Notes: a model not told the origin generated them from the letters alone. A DNA stretch of 12,313 bases from Patescibacteria group bacterium UBA1370 (GCA_002306315.1 DBRK01000008.1:1-12313), one strand, 5' to 3'. Numbered from the stretch's first letter, positions 1 through 7,754 are shown. Numbers and translations are program-made.

Positions 1-81
1 ACCTACCGCCCTGACTTCCTGATCAATGCACCGGAATCTCTCCTGCAGAGCGATATTACTTGGCGGGTGACCAATGACTAA
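1..81 (+). CDS. C-terminal end of an unidentified protein (5' partial)
   Basis: Frame 1 is open from the window edge and ends at TAA (79-81), giving 26 residues that finish with the motif ITWRVTND. The tail is too short to assign to a family. The gene overlaps the start of the following prepilin gene by 8 bp (ATG at 74), which suggests the two are cotranscribed and translationally coupled. It may therefore be another T4P component, but that rests on position only. Confidence 0.6.
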   Translation, partial: TYRPDFLINAPESLLQSDITWRVTND

Positions 82-628
82 AAAAATCAACCTCCCTAAG
101 TTGTTCAACAAAGGGAAAGCGTACCAAACTTTCCCTCCTGAAGCCGCCAATAGCAAAAAAAACGGCTTCTCACTGATTGAATTGCTCATTGCTACCGGGT
201 TGGTTTCTATTTTGTTTTTGGCGATTTCAGCCATGTTTATGACCTTCCTTGTAGGCAATTCCAGCATTACTTTCCGCAAAAGAATTGCCAACGAAGGCAA
301 TCAGGCGCTAAAAACCATGGAACATTACATCCGCGGCGCCAGAAGCGCTGACTGCAGTACAGCCAATCAGATTACTGTTGAAGACCCGGAAGGCAATGTC
401 ACTACTTTTAGCTTAGCCGCGTCTCCTTTGGTTCCTACATTGATGATGAACAATAATCCGCTCACTTCCAACGGCGTGGCAGTTATATCAGACGAACCGT
501 TCACCTGCACCGCCACAGGCAGAAACACTTATGTAAGTATTAACTTTGAGATTGCGGCTAGAAACCGAAACCAAACCCTTGACCAAATAAGTGAACAGTT
601 CTCATCCCAAGTGCAATTGCGCAATTAA
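74..628 (+). CDS. Minor prepilin-like protein, PilW/PulJ type
   Basis: This 184-residue protein carries a class III prepilin signal. A 31-residue polar leader ends in KKNG, followed by FSLIE and a hydrophobic stretch of about 20 residues (roughly 32-55). Cleavage after Gly31 would place Phe at +1 and the conserved Glu at +5. PilD (3709-4527) would be the processing enzyme. The C-terminal part is a soluble domain with no family hallmark I can name. Overall size and signal resemble PilW/PulJ minor pseudopilins, which help prime pilus assembly. The leader is long, but no better in-frame ATG lies between it and the motif. The start overlaps the upstream gene by 8 bp. The stop overlaps the stop of the convergent prepilin gene at 625-1125. 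Prepilin identity is secure; the PilW-like subtype is tentative. Confidence 0.85.
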   Translation: MTKKINLPKLFNKGKAYQTFPPEAANSKKNGFSLIELLIATGLVSILFLAISAMFMTFLVGNSSITFRKRIANEGNQALKTMEHYIRGARSADCSTANQITVEDPEGNVTTFSLAASPLVPTLMMNNNPLTSNGVAVISDEPFTCTATGRNTYVSINFEIAARNRNQTLDQISEQFSSQVQLRN

Positions 629-1125
629 TTCCAATTTTTCAGCCAGTGATTAACAGTGATTGAGCGGGGATTGCCGGCACCCTCGTGCCAGGAGACGGTG
701 ATGGTCAGTTGAATAGTGTCAGTGTCGGCAGAGGGCAGTGACACCTGTGCAATTCGGCGGAAACTTGTCCGGGAATGCTCATAAGGCGCACAACTACTAA
801 AATTTGAGACTGCTGTAAACTTGCTCAGGGAATCTGGGATTGTAGCAAAACAGTAGCCCGCATTGTTTGTTAATGCAGTCTCAATATTGCTCCGGAACAC
901 CGACCAGTTAGTTTTGTCTCGCTCCCGCCGGAAGGCTTCAATTACCTCTTGTGCCTGAGCTGTGGCTAGTTCTTTGTAACGCACCTCAGCGTTGTTCTTT
1001 ACAGAGTAGGTCAAGCCAATTGCTGCTGCAGTAACCACCAAACCCACAATTAAGGCAGCCAATAGAACCTCTATGATAGTCTGGCCTGATTGTAAGCTGA
1101 GTGATAGTCGCGGTTTGATTTTCAT
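625..1125 (-). CDS. Prepilin-type N-terminal domain protein, PilV/PulI-like
   Basis: The protein has 166 residues. A 14-residue leader ends in Gly14, then QTIIE gives Gln at +1 and Glu at +5, followed by a hydrophobic helix (about 15-40). Glutamine at +1 is less usual than the Phe of its neighbours. The QTIIE-VLLA form and the C-terminal strand ending in VSWHEG recall PilV-type minor pilins, so it is probably a minor pilin near the filament tip. It is the last gene of a five-gene minus-strand series and starts 5 bp after the stop of the GspH-like gene. I see no SD site before its ATG, so coupling to the upstream gene is likely. Its TAA at 625-627 overlaps the TAA of the plus-strand prepilin gene. 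Confidence 0.83.
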   Translation of the reverse strand: MKIKPRLSLSLQSGQTIIEVLLAALIVGLVVTAAAIGLTYSVKNNAEVRYKELATAQAQEVIEAFRRERDKTNWSVFRSNIETALTNNAGYCFATIPDSLSKFTAVSNFSSCAPYEHSRTSFRRIAQVSLPSADTDTIQLTITVSWHEGAGNPRSITVNHWLKNWN

Positions 1126-1130
1126 GGCAG

Positions 1131-1643
1131 TTATGGCGTCGGTGTCGCAGGAACACTAATGGCTCCCGAGGCTGATACTGAAAAGGTATATGAAAACGTA
1201 CTGGAGCTATTTTCAACAGTGAGACCCAATGTCGGAGTTGCTGACTCATTAAGTATTGCCGTGGCATACAGAGTCGGGAAGAAAATAGTAAAATCCGTGG
1301 GATAGACTGTGATGCCAGCAGGAATCGTATGGGTTTTGATGGTCTGGGTGGATTGTGGATTTTCACAAACAGCTTGTAATTGCAGAGTCGGAGCACCACC
1401 AGCTCTTACAACTCGATACCCCTCGAGGATAGCGCAACCGCTGCCGGGCAACTCTCGCACCCTAGCTTTGTCCTGCGCCAAACGAATGAAGGTCTGGAGT
1501 TCTTCAGTTGCCGTCCGAACCCGCTGTTGGTCATTAAACCTGGTCATCGCCGCGATACTACCGCCAGTGATGACCAGGAGAATCGCCACAGTCACCAAAA
1601 GTTCAATCAGGGTAAAGCCGGTAGGGCGGGGCAGGTTAAGCAT
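1131..1643 (-). CDS. GspH/FimT-like pseudopilin
   Basis: This 170-residue protein begins with a nine-residue leader ending in PTG, followed by FTLIELLVTVAIL, a textbook class III prepilin cleavage and helix motif with Glu at +5. After the helix come a polar segment resembling GspH/FimT (RFNDQQRVRTATEELQTF, about residues 35-52) and a beta-rich C-terminal domain ending in PATPTP. GspH/FimT proteins are low-abundance pseudopilins that help initiate the filament. Only 2 bp separate its ATG from the stop of the preceding pilin gene, and there is no clear SD site, so translational coupling is likely. Two cysteines (70 and 93) could form a disulfide, but this is not evident from sequence alone. Confidence 0.85.
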   Translation of the reverse strand: MLNLPRPTGFTLIELLVTVAILLVITGGSIAAMTRFNDQQRVRTATEELQTFIRLAQDKARVRELPGSGCAILEGYRVVRAGGAPTLQLQAVCENPQSTQTIKTHTIPAGITVYPTDFTIFFPTLYATAILNESATPTLGLTVENSSSTFSYTFSVSASGAISVPATPTP

Positions 1644-1645
1644 TG

Positions 1646-2095
1646 TTAAGGACTTTGGACGCAGTAAAGGTTTTCACCAGAAACAAATGTGCAAATTCCG
1701 TTGCTTCCACCGCTAGAGTTTCCGGACCTGGCATCATTTTCCATATCTGCACAAAGACAAAAAGTTGTGCCATTTGAGTCTACACTGTATGAATAAAGAG
1801 TATGGCTAGCCTTTGGGTCTGAAGGAGCCGGCGGACTAAGATACCCTCCAGAGGTAAGGGCATTAGTGATCACATTATAATTAGGTGTTTTTGGATACTC
1901 TCCGTTGTCAGATCTATACAACACCAATGCTTGCCTGACCGTCTCCATATCAGCTTTACGCTTGCCGTCGCGGGCATTCTTGCCAGCTTCTGTAAAGCTG
2001 ACTACGCCAATTGCTGACAAGATAATAATGATAGTGGCAACAACTAGGAGTTCGATAAAGGTAAAGCCGCGGTTGTTTCTATACTTTTTAGGCAT
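1646..2095 (-). CDS. Type IV pilin / GspG-like pseudopilin, paralogue 1
   Basis: The protein has 149 residues. Its ten-residue basic leader ends in RG, followed by FTFIELLVVATIIIILSAIG, so Glu is at +5 after cleavage. Next comes an amphipathic helix typical of GspG-like pilins (NARDGKRKADMETVRQAL, about 40-57) and a YRSDNGEYP turn. The C-terminus carries C113-x-C115, C135 and C145 near the end (YCVQSP). The same arrangement is found in the neighbour at 2104-2574, which suggests a tandem duplication. The SD-like AAGGA at 2101-2105 overlaps the upstream gene's stop, with 5 nt to the ATG. It may be a major or abundant minor pilin; sequence alone does not decide. Confidence 0.87.
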   Translation of the reverse strand: MPKKYRNNRGFTFIELLVVATIIIILSAIGVVSFTEAGKNARDGKRKADMETVRQALVLYRSDNGEYPKTPNYNVITNALTSGGYLSPPAPSDPKASHTLYSYSVDSNGTTFCLCADMENDARSGNSSGGSNGICTFVSGENLYCVQSP

Positions 2096-2100
2096 ACTTT

Positions 2101-2105
2101 TCCTT
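2101..2105 (-). promoter_or_regulatory. Ribosome binding site of pilin paralogue 1
   Basis: On the minus strand the sequence reads AAGGA, 5 nt before the ATG at 2095. It overlaps the TAA of the upstream pilin gene (2104-2106). A terminating ribosome would sit directly on this site, which favours coupled translation of the two paralogues. Confidence 0.6.
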
Positions 2106-2574
2106 ATTGCAAGTTGGTGACACAGTAATAATTACCGTTACCAGCTGGATTCCAAATTGTACAGGTTGTATTTGATGCATTACCTTTGTTGTCCTCAACA
2201 TCAGCACAAATACAATACGAGGTGACTGGCTGAGGTTGGGCTGGACTAGAAGAGCAGGAATAATTGGAATCTGGTTTTGGATCAATGGGAAAAACCCTTA
2301 GAAATGTGCCAAAACTTGTTGAAAATGCTGGATCTACGTTGCACGGGGTGCCTGTTAGTCGAGCATAACTTCCGTTGGTAGCATAATGTTGCTCCTGGGC
2401 ATCCTGAATTGCTTGTAGGTCAGCCCGCCGCCGTGCATCCCTGCCTTTTTCCTGGGCGTTGGTATAGGCAACCACTCCCATGGCCATGAGAATACCGATG
2501 ATTGAAATAACCACCAACAGTTCCAAGAGGGTGAAACCGCGGTTTTTTGTCTTTTTAAAATTATTGATGTGCAT
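2104..2574 (-). CDS. Type IV pilin / GspG-like pseudopilin, paralogue 2
   Basis: The protein has 156 residues. A 13-residue lysine-rich leader ends in NRG, then FTLLELLVVISIIGILMAMG forms the assembly helix with Glu at +5. A charged helix follows (KGRDARRRADLQAIQDAQ, about 43-60) and then a HYATNGSY turn, both aligning with the paralogue at 1646-2095. Cysteines lie at 78, 107, 121, 123, 138 and 151. The last four match the CxC...C...C layout of the paralogue. The motif CADVED...GNYYCV is shared in form with many CPR pilins as I remember them. A good SD tract (2581-2591) precedes the ATG. It leads the four-gene pilin run below the PKD-like gene. Confidence 0.88.
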   Translation of the reverse strand: MHINNFKKTKNRGFTLLELLVVISIIGILMAMGVVAYTNAQEKGRDARRRADLQAIQDAQEQHYATNGSYARLTGTPCNVDPAFSTSFGTFLRVFPIDPKPDSNYSCSSSPAQPQPVTSYCICADVEDNKGNASNTTCTIWNPAGNGNYYCVTNLQ

Positions 2575-2580
2575 ATTTTG

Positions 2581-2591
2581 CCTTTCCTTCC
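2581..2591 (-). promoter_or_regulatory. Ribosome binding site of pilin paralogue 2
   Basis: The minus strand reads GGAAGGAAAGG, ending 6 nt before the ATG at 2574. It is a purine-rich, anti-SD-compatible tract and supports this start codon. Confidence 0.65.
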
Positions 2592-2632
2592 ATCATAAGC
2601 CGTTTATGTAGGTTAGTACAGACCAAAGGCAG

Positions 2633-3604
2633 CTATTTGCCGGTGACGTTTATGGTAATTTTTGAAACCGGCGTATCAATCGATTCCACCCCCCAAGCAT
2701 CCCGCAGAATAATCCGGGCAGGATAGGCACAAGCTGCTTGGTTGCAGGTGTAGTTGTGAACGATGCTGCCTTGCGTCCCCTCAGCCATACCTTGTTTGCC
2801 ATCGCCAAAATCCACCACCGCCTGCAAGCCGTTGGAGGTTGAGCTGCCAACATAGCGGAACTCCACAGTTTCACCGCTACCAATACTCACCGTCCGTGTT
2901 TTGACATCAAAAAAGGGATTACTGTTGAAAGACAAAACCACCGGCCGGGCAACACAGGCAGCAAAACAGCGTTCCGGACAGCTAGGCAAACCGGTGATTT
3001 GACTGCCGGCGCCCATTTCGGCGGTCTCGTTGCAGCAAGTGTAACCGTAGCCTTCGCAGCTGGTTTCCGGACCTGCAGATAGATCTGGTTGGACGGATGC
3101 CCTGGTGACAATCACCCGGTCATCGACCATGATGCCGCGAGATTTGCTAATGAATCCAAGATCAAACTTGCTGATGTCAGACAACTGTTTCTCCAGCTGA
3201 CTGAAAACCGCCAGTTCTACACCAGACTGATGCAGCTCTTCCCAGATAAAACCAGAGGTCCCGGGAACTTTAGTGATAAACGGAGGCAGGGTTTGCTGCT
3301 TAATCAGAATCGGACTTTGGGGAAAACCGGCGCAAACCGCCTCAAGCACATATTCTTCAGAAGATAGAAAACGCAGCTGGACCGTGACCGGATCACTGGT
3401 AACTTCAAATCCAGTGCCGCCGGTCTTGCGTGCGCATTCGATTTCAAAAAGACCGCTGGTAGCAGATTCCTTGAGTGAGCGCAGCGACTCTACCAGCGAC
3501 TGGGTGCCCCAGTAGAGCAGAGCTTCACGGACGACGAAAAAACTTCCCACACCCAGGATTAGCACCAGCGCGGTAAAGGTGAGCAGGTACCGAACAATGC
3601 GCAT
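2633..3604 (-). CDS. Membrane-anchored cysteine-rich protein with PKD-like domain
   Basis: I do not recognise a named family for this 323-residue protein. One transmembrane segment (about 5-27) without a prepilin motif or clear cleavage site suggests an N-terminally anchored extracytoplasmic protein. Ten cysteines are present (57, 91, 183, 190, 191, 209, 213, 217, 287, 292), six of them in the cluster 183-217. Residues about 238-320 look like a PKD/Ig-like beta-sandwich: VDFGDG at 264-269, HNYT at 283-286, then alternating strands to the end. PKD domains usually mediate surface adhesion or protein contacts. Its place between pilD and the pilin genes suggests a role in the pilus (tip adhesin, alignment factor or pilin partner), but that is inference. 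The ATG lacks an SD site. Gaps are 104 bp to pilD and 58 bp to the next pilin gene. Confidence 0.75.
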   Translation of the reverse strand: MRIVRYLLTFTALVLILGVGSFFVVREALLYWGTQSLVESLRSLKESATSGLFEIECARKTGGTGFEVTSDPVTVQLRFLSSEEYVLEAVCAGFPQSPILIKQQTLPPFITKVPGTSGFIWEELHQSGVELAVFSQLEKQLSDISKFDLGFISKSRGIMVDDRVIVTRASVQPDLSAGPETSCEGYGYTCCNETAEMGAGSQITGLPSCPERCFAACVARPVVLSFNSNPFFDVKTRTVSIGSGETVEFRYVGSSTSNGLQAVVDFGDGKQGMAEGTQGSIVHNYTCNQAACAYPARIILRDAWGVESIDTPVSKITINVTGK

Positions 3605-3708
3605 TGTATATCCATATTAGCGCACCTCTGGCTGGCAGCACAAGCAGCAAGCGGGTTTTGGCGCGGTAAACAGCAATATTTTCAAAAGTTTTTATGGAAA
3701 AAACAACC

Positions 3709-4527
3709 CTACAAGATCAGCTGCAAATACCACTGAAAAATGGCATCGCCCCAGATCAAACTCAGAAAAGTGGCCGCAATCAAGAAAGGGCCAAAGGGAA
3801 TCGGCTGTTTCATAGTCCGTTTGCCGAGCAGAAGCAAAAATATTCCCACCAATGCCCCAAAGACAAACGCCAAGAAGACCATCACTAGTGTGTTCGGCCA
3901 ACCCAATAACAGCCCGAGCGGCGCTATCAATTTGACATCACCTAAACCAAAACCCCGGCCTTTGGTAATCAGATACAAGCACAAAAACGCCACTATCGCC
4001 GCCACAGTCGCGAGCAGGGTAGCCACCATATCCTGCTGGCGCATAATGCCGAAAATTACCAGCGCAAAGCGGTAGCCACCCACCAACACCAGCAAAATCG
4101 CCACCGCTTCGTCAGGGATTATCATGTAAAGGAGATCGGTAAAGAAAATCACCAGCAAAATTACTGCCACCGCCAGCCAAAACAGCGGCTGGATGATGCG
4201 GAAAGGCTGCTCCGCCAACTGGAAGAAAAGGAAAAAACCGGAGTACCACCAGACAAACAGCACGCCCGTCAATAATTCGACCACAAAATGCAACGGGTGA
4301 ATAGGTTTATGGCAGCGGCGGCACTCGCCTCTGAGCATGATAAAAGAGAGTAGGGGGATGTTGTCATACCACCTGATGGGCTGACCACACTCATCACACC
4401 TGGAAGAACCACTGACCCACGACTCACCGCGCATGCTGCGCAGGATTACCACGCTCAGGAAGCTGCCGAAAATTGTTCCGAGCGTAAAAAGGATCAAGGC
4501 GCCAAAAAGAAACCAGCCGGTTAGCAT
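3709..4527 (-). CDS. pilD: Prepilin peptidase / N-methyltransferase
   Basis: This bifunctional inner-membrane enzyme cleaves the prepilin leader after glycine and methylates the new N-terminus. At 272 residues it has the full length of the family. The N-terminal cytoplasmic domain has the zinc-type pairs CDEC (44-47) and CRRC (69-72), expected in the methyltransferase-bearing form. The A24 aspartyl protease residues are in TDLLYMIIPD (catalytic Asp131) and GFGLGDVKL (Asp197). About seven to eight hydrophobic segments and a late IPFGPF motif (243-248) complete the match. It lies downstream of the terminator at 4567-4599, so it probably has its own promoter in the 40 bp between them and may lead a unit with the PKD-like and pilin genes. 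No convincing SD site precedes the ATG. Confidence 0.96.
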   Translation of the reverse strand: MLTGWFLFGALILFTLGTIFGSFLSVVILRSMRGESWVSGSSRCDECGQPIRWYDNIPLLSFIMLRGECRRCHKPIHPLHFVVELLTGVLFVWWYSGFFLFFQLAEQPFRIIQPLFWLAVAVILLVIFFTDLLYMIIPDEAVAILLVLVGGYRFALVIFGIMRQQDMVATLLATVAAIVAFLCLYLITKGRGFGLGDVKLIAPLGLLLGWPNTLVMVFLAFVFGALVGIFLLLLGKRTMKQPIPFGPFLIAATFLSLIWGDAIFQWYLQLIL

Positions 4528-4566
4528 ACCTAGATGATACTACAGGATAGGCGGGGTGGTGGGGTG

Positions 4567-4599
4567 AAAAAAAGCCCTCTGGCTATGCAGAGGGCTTTT
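4567..4599 (-). terminator. Intrinsic terminator after the pilB-pilT-pilC-pilin unit
   Basis: A perfect 12-bp inverted repeat (AAAAGCCCTCTG at 4570-4581 and CAGAGGGCTTTT at 4588-4599) encloses a 6-nt loop. Read on the minus strand, the GC-rich stem runs into seven T residues (complement of 4567-4573). It begins 19 nt after the pilin stop at 4618 and lies 40 bp before the pilD start. It should end the upstream pilus transcript and isolate pilD. The plus strand offers only four T residues and has no gene feeding into it. Confidence 0.92.
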
Positions 4600-4617
4600 C
4601 AAAATTCATTTCAGGTT

Positions 4618-5301
4618 TTATGGTAGGCAGACACAATACCCTCCGTCACAGGTTGCACCATCATAGGCTTCGGGAGGATAGTCAGCAGGAACTTCGTTGG
4701 ATTCTATAGCATTATTACTGTTTGAATCATATTTGCTGACAATCTCTTGCTTGAAAGCATCAGAGGCTGGATTAAAGCAAACGTAAGTTGAATCACTCCC
4801 CGAGTCACCACGATTGTATATATACAAGTGGTTATAGGAAGAACCCGTAATTTTATTTACAAATGCATCCTTCAATTCACCAGCAACTGTATTACATTCT
4901 GGATCCTTGGCTGTATCACTACCTAGTTTAGCGAGAAAGGCACAGCCTACTGAATCAGATAAACTTGGTGCTGAGTTCCAAGTGAGTGGTTCAATCCGAA
5001 TCCAATCAATTCCAGTCTGATTTGTCCCAGCACCTGATAGGTCAGTGGCACCACTAAGCCAAGGATTGTAGCCTTGAAATGCATAAAACCTATCAATAGC
5101 ACCCAACAACTGCTCAGCATCCGACCTTGTACCTGTGTCCCGACCACGGTTAATCTGCTCGATAGGGTTGATGGCAGCCAGTACCGCTACAGCTAAGATA
5201 CCCAGGATAGCAATCACAATGAGCAGCTCAATCATCGTGAAACCTTTTTGTGAAGCTCTCAGTTTAGCTGCCAAACGAGAGAGGGTAGCGGACAGTGGCA
5301 T
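4618..5301 (-). CDS. Type IV pilin-like protein, candidate major pilin
   Basis: The protein has 227 residues. A 20-residue leader with several basic residues ends in SQKG, then FTMIELLIVIAILGILAVAVLA (21-42) forms the pilin helix with Glu at +5. The INPIEQINRGRDTGTRSDAEQLLGAI segment (44-69) is typical of pilin alpha1-C regions. Six cysteines (120, 136, 175, 218, 223, 225) include a terminal CDGGYCVCLP, which could form a disulfide-bonded loop comparable to the D-region of classical pilins. It is the largest pilin here, sits directly after pilC, has the best SD site of the pilins and is followed by a strong terminator. That fits an abundantly expressed subunit, so it is my candidate major pilin. 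The choice is inferred from context. Confidence 0.85.
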   Translation of the reverse strand: MPLSATLSRLAAKLRASQKGFTMIELLIVIAILGILAVAVLAAINPIEQINRGRDTGTRSDAEQLLGAIDRFYAFQGYNPWLSGATDLSGAGTNQTGIDWIRIEPLTWNSAPSLSDSVGCAFLAKLGSDTAKDPECNTVAGELKDAFVNKITGSSYNHLYIYNRGDSGSDSTYVCFNPASDAFKQEIVSKYDSNSNNAIESNEVPADYPPEAYDGATCDGGYCVCLP

Positions 5302-5306
5302 ATTTT

Positions 5307-5312
5307 TCCTTT
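5307..5312 (-). promoter_or_regulatory. Ribosome binding site of the candidate major pilin
   Basis: AAAGGA on the minus strand lies 5 nt before the ATG at 5301 and fixes the start. The 132-bp gap to pilC (5302-5433) shows no convincing hairpin terminator. Possible -10 hexamers (TATTAT, TATAGA) occur in it without a good -35 partner, so an internal promoter is possible but unproven. Confidence 0.6.
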
Positions 5313-5433
5313 TATAAAAGATTTACCGGCAATAATACTTGGCAAATAAAGCCTTATTTCTAATCTATAACAAAAGTAATGTGCTATGCAAGAGGTATTA
5401 GTCAGGCGGACAAAATTAAGCCAGGAGTCTGCA

Positions 5434-6636
5434 CTAGAACTGGCTGGTGAGGTTGTAAATCGGCATGATAATGGCAATCACCATCGCCCCGACGCCGATA
5501 CCTAGAACAATCATAATTATCGGCTCCATGGCAGTAGTTAGGTTTTTGACTGCCTGTTCGCTTTCCTGCTCAAAATAAACTGACAATTTCAGCAATACTT
5601 CATCAAGCTTGCCCGTCTCTTCACCGACACTGATCATTTGATGGAGAATCGGCGGGAATACCTCGAAGTTGCTCATGGCTTCTGACAGCGCAATGCCTTT
5701 TTCTACTTGGCTGTGGACTTCCTTGAGGGCATTGCGGTAAACGACATTATTCACACCCTCAGTGACGATCTCCAAAGCCTGCAACAGGGAAATTCCGGCA
5801 CCCAACAGTAGGGACATGGTTCGGGCAAACTCGGTGAGGATAATTTTCTGGCGCAGCACCCCGACGATTGGCAGTTTCAAGATCAAGGAATCAATAGCCA
5901 GCTCACCTTTCTCTGTCTTATACCATTTGCGCAAGCCAACAATGCCGCCGGCTACCAAACCCAGGAAGATATACCAGAACCTGGCAATAAAGTTAGAAAC
6001 ACCAATCAACGCCCGGGTAGCAAAGGGCAGGTCGGCATCGAAATCCTTATACATCTCGGTTAGTTTGGGAATGACAAAAACCATCATGATAAAGCCAACC
6101 GCCAACATGGCCAGGACAACAATCGCCGGATAGATCATGGCGCCCTTGGTTTTGGCGCGGAACTCTTTGGATTTTTCCAGGTTTTCTGCCAAGCGCTGCA
6201 TAACTTGATCGAGAACACCGCCAGTCTCACCGGCATTTACCAACTGGATATACAGCCGCTGGAAATGATCAGGATGCTTGGACAACGCTTGGCTAAAGGA
6301 AGTGCCGCCCTCAACATCCTGGAGGATTTGCGCAACCAAGCGGGAAACATCGGCTTTGCTTTGACGCACCAGAATTGACAACCCGCCAGCCAAAGGCAGC
6401 CCAGCGGTGATCATGGTCGCCAGCTGCCGGGTAAGATTCACAATGTCATCTTGTTTGATGCCGACTATCAGACTTTTGAGCGCGGCAAAGGAATCTTCGG
6501 TCAGCGGCTGCAGGTCGATTACCAGCAGGCCGCGGGAGCTGAGTTCGGCTGCAGCCGCTTCTATGGTGCGGGCTTCGGCCTTGCCAGTGACTACATCACC
6601 GTATTGGTTGCGGACCTTGTACTTAAAATATGGCAT
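5434..6636 (-). CDS. pilC: Type IV pilus inner-membrane platform protein
   Basis: PilC (GspF family) is the polytopic platform that couples the PilB and PilT motors to pilin insertion. At 400 residues it has normal length. The N-terminus (FKYKVRNQYGDVVTGKAEA, 4-22) is the standard GspF beginning. Two repeated T2SSF cytoplasmic domains follow: one at about 70-190 with NAGETGG (134-140), the other at about 270-392 with SVGEETGKL (336-344). Transmembrane segments lie at about 168-190, 219-236 and 372-392, ending in the usual IMPIYNL. It follows pilT by 45 bp and precedes the candidate major pilin by 132 bp. Only a weak GGA tract lies before the ATG. All expected domains are intact. Confidence 0.97.
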   Translation of the reverse strand: MPYFKYKVRNQYGDVVTGKAEARTIEAAAAELSSRGLLVIDLQPLTEDSFAALKSLIVGIKQDDIVNLTRQLATMITAGLPLAGGLSILVRQSKADVSRLVAQILQDVEGGTSFSQALSKHPDHFQRLYIQLVNAGETGGVLDQVMQRLAENLEKSKEFRAKTKGAMIYPAIVVLAMLAVGFIMMVFVIPKLTEMYKDFDADLPFATRALIGVSNFIARFWYIFLGLVAGGIVGLRKWYKTEKGELAIDSLILKLPIVGVLRQKIILTEFARTMSLLLGAGISLLQALEIVTEGVNNVVYRNALKEVHSQVEKGIALSEAMSNFEVFPPILHQMISVGEETGKLDEVLLKLSVYFEQESEQAVKNLTTAMEPIIMIVLGIGVGAMVIAIIMPIYNLTSQF

Positions 6637-6681
6637 CTTATTTTTTTCCGGGTCACAACTCCGGAGCAGTCCTTAATCTGC

Positions 6682-7746
6682 TTAATCTTTGTGGTCACCT
6701 AGCAGCCGGGCAATTTCGTCGCGGCGGAAGGCATGATTCAAAGCAGTTTCTTTGGTGATAACGCCACGCTGTACCAGCGTTTGCAAGTGTGTTTCGAAGA
6801 GCATCATCTGGGTGTCAGCGGAGGTCTGAATCACGTTGTCAATCTGGTGGGTTTTGCTCTCACGGATTAGGTTGCGGATGGCAGGGTTGGCAATCATAAT
6901 TTCCAACGCGGCAATGCGCCCACCCCCAGTGGTGGGCAACAACCGTTGTGAAGCCACCACCTTAAGAGTGCCGGCAAGTTGCTGGCGGATTTGCCCCTGT
7001 TGGTGAGCCGGAAAGACATCAATTATCCGGTCAATAGTCTGGGAAGAAGTCGAGGTGTGCAAAGTCGCCAGCACCAAATGCCCGGTCTCGGCGATGGTCA
7101 GGGCTGAAGCGATGGTTTCGTAGTCGCGCATTTCCCCAATAAGCACTACATCCGGGTCCTCGCGCAGCACTGACTTGAGGGCGACATCCCAACCGTGGGT
7201 GTCGTGGTTGATTTCCCGCTGAGAAATAACGCTCTTGATCGGTTTATGGACAAACTCGATCGGGTCTTCAATAGTAACCACGTGCTCGACGCGATCCTTA
7301 TTAATTTCGTCGATAATAGCAGCCAGGGTGGTGGACTTTCCTTCACCGGTGGGGCCGGTAATTAGCACCAAACCCTGCTGATATTTGGAAAAGGTATGAA
7401 AAACCTCCGGCATCTGCAGCTCATCGAGGGTTTTGATATGGCTGGGAATAAGCCGCAGAGCTGCTGCCAGGGTACCTTGAGCATGGTAAACATTGATACG
7501 GAAACGGCCGACGTCCTTGTATTGGTAACCAAGGTCAAGTTCTTTATTGACCTTGATGTAGTCTTTTTGCTCCTGGGTAAGCAGCGGGTAGATGAGCGCC
7601 TCGCAGTGCTGCGGCTCCAAAGTCGGCGAGCCTTCCATCGGCATCAAGTTGCCATTAACACGCAAAGTCAGCGGACTGCCGGCGACGATATGGATATCAG
7701 AGCCATCCATCTGGCTGAGCTGATCAAGGACATCATGAATGTTCAT
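6682..7746 (-). CDS. pilT: Type IV pilus retraction ATPase
   Basis: PilT is the hexameric ATPase that powers pilus depolymerisation in twitching and DNA uptake. The 354-residue protein is full length. An N-terminal PAS-like domain (1-100) is followed by Walker A GPTGEGKST (131-139), the Asp box IEDPIEF (159-165), Walker B DPDVVLIGEMRD (197-208) and the His box HLVLATLHT (223-231). The C-terminal AIRNLIRE (289-296) is the PilT signature needed for retraction and separates it from PilB and PilU-like proteins. Glu replaces the usual Ser/Thr inside the P-loop (GEGKS), a tolerated variant. The gene starts 13 bp after pilB with a perfect SD site, so the antagonistic motors are cotranscribed. Confidence 0.97.
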   Translation of the reverse strand: MNIHDVLDQLSQMDGSDIHIVAGSPLTLRVNGNLMPMEGSPTLEPQHCEALIYPLLTQEQKDYIKVNKELDLGYQYKDVGRFRINVYHAQGTLAAALRLIPSHIKTLDELQMPEVFHTFSKYQQGLVLITGPTGEGKSTTLAAIIDEINKDRVEHVVTIEDPIEFVHKPIKSVISQREINHDTHGWDVALKSVLREDPDVVLIGEMRDYETIASALTIAETGHLVLATLHTSTSSQTIDRIIDVFPAHQQGQIRQQLAGTLKVVASQRLLPTTGGGRIAALEIMIANPAIRNLIRESKTHQIDNVIQTSADTQMMLFETHLQTLVQRGVITKETALNHAFRRDEIARLLGDHKD

Positions 7747-7754
7747 ACCACTTT

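Noticed and set aside
6659..6666. CTCCGGAG palindrome between pilT and pilC
   Set aside because: An 8-bp palindrome with no loop and no T-run is too short to call a terminator or operator.
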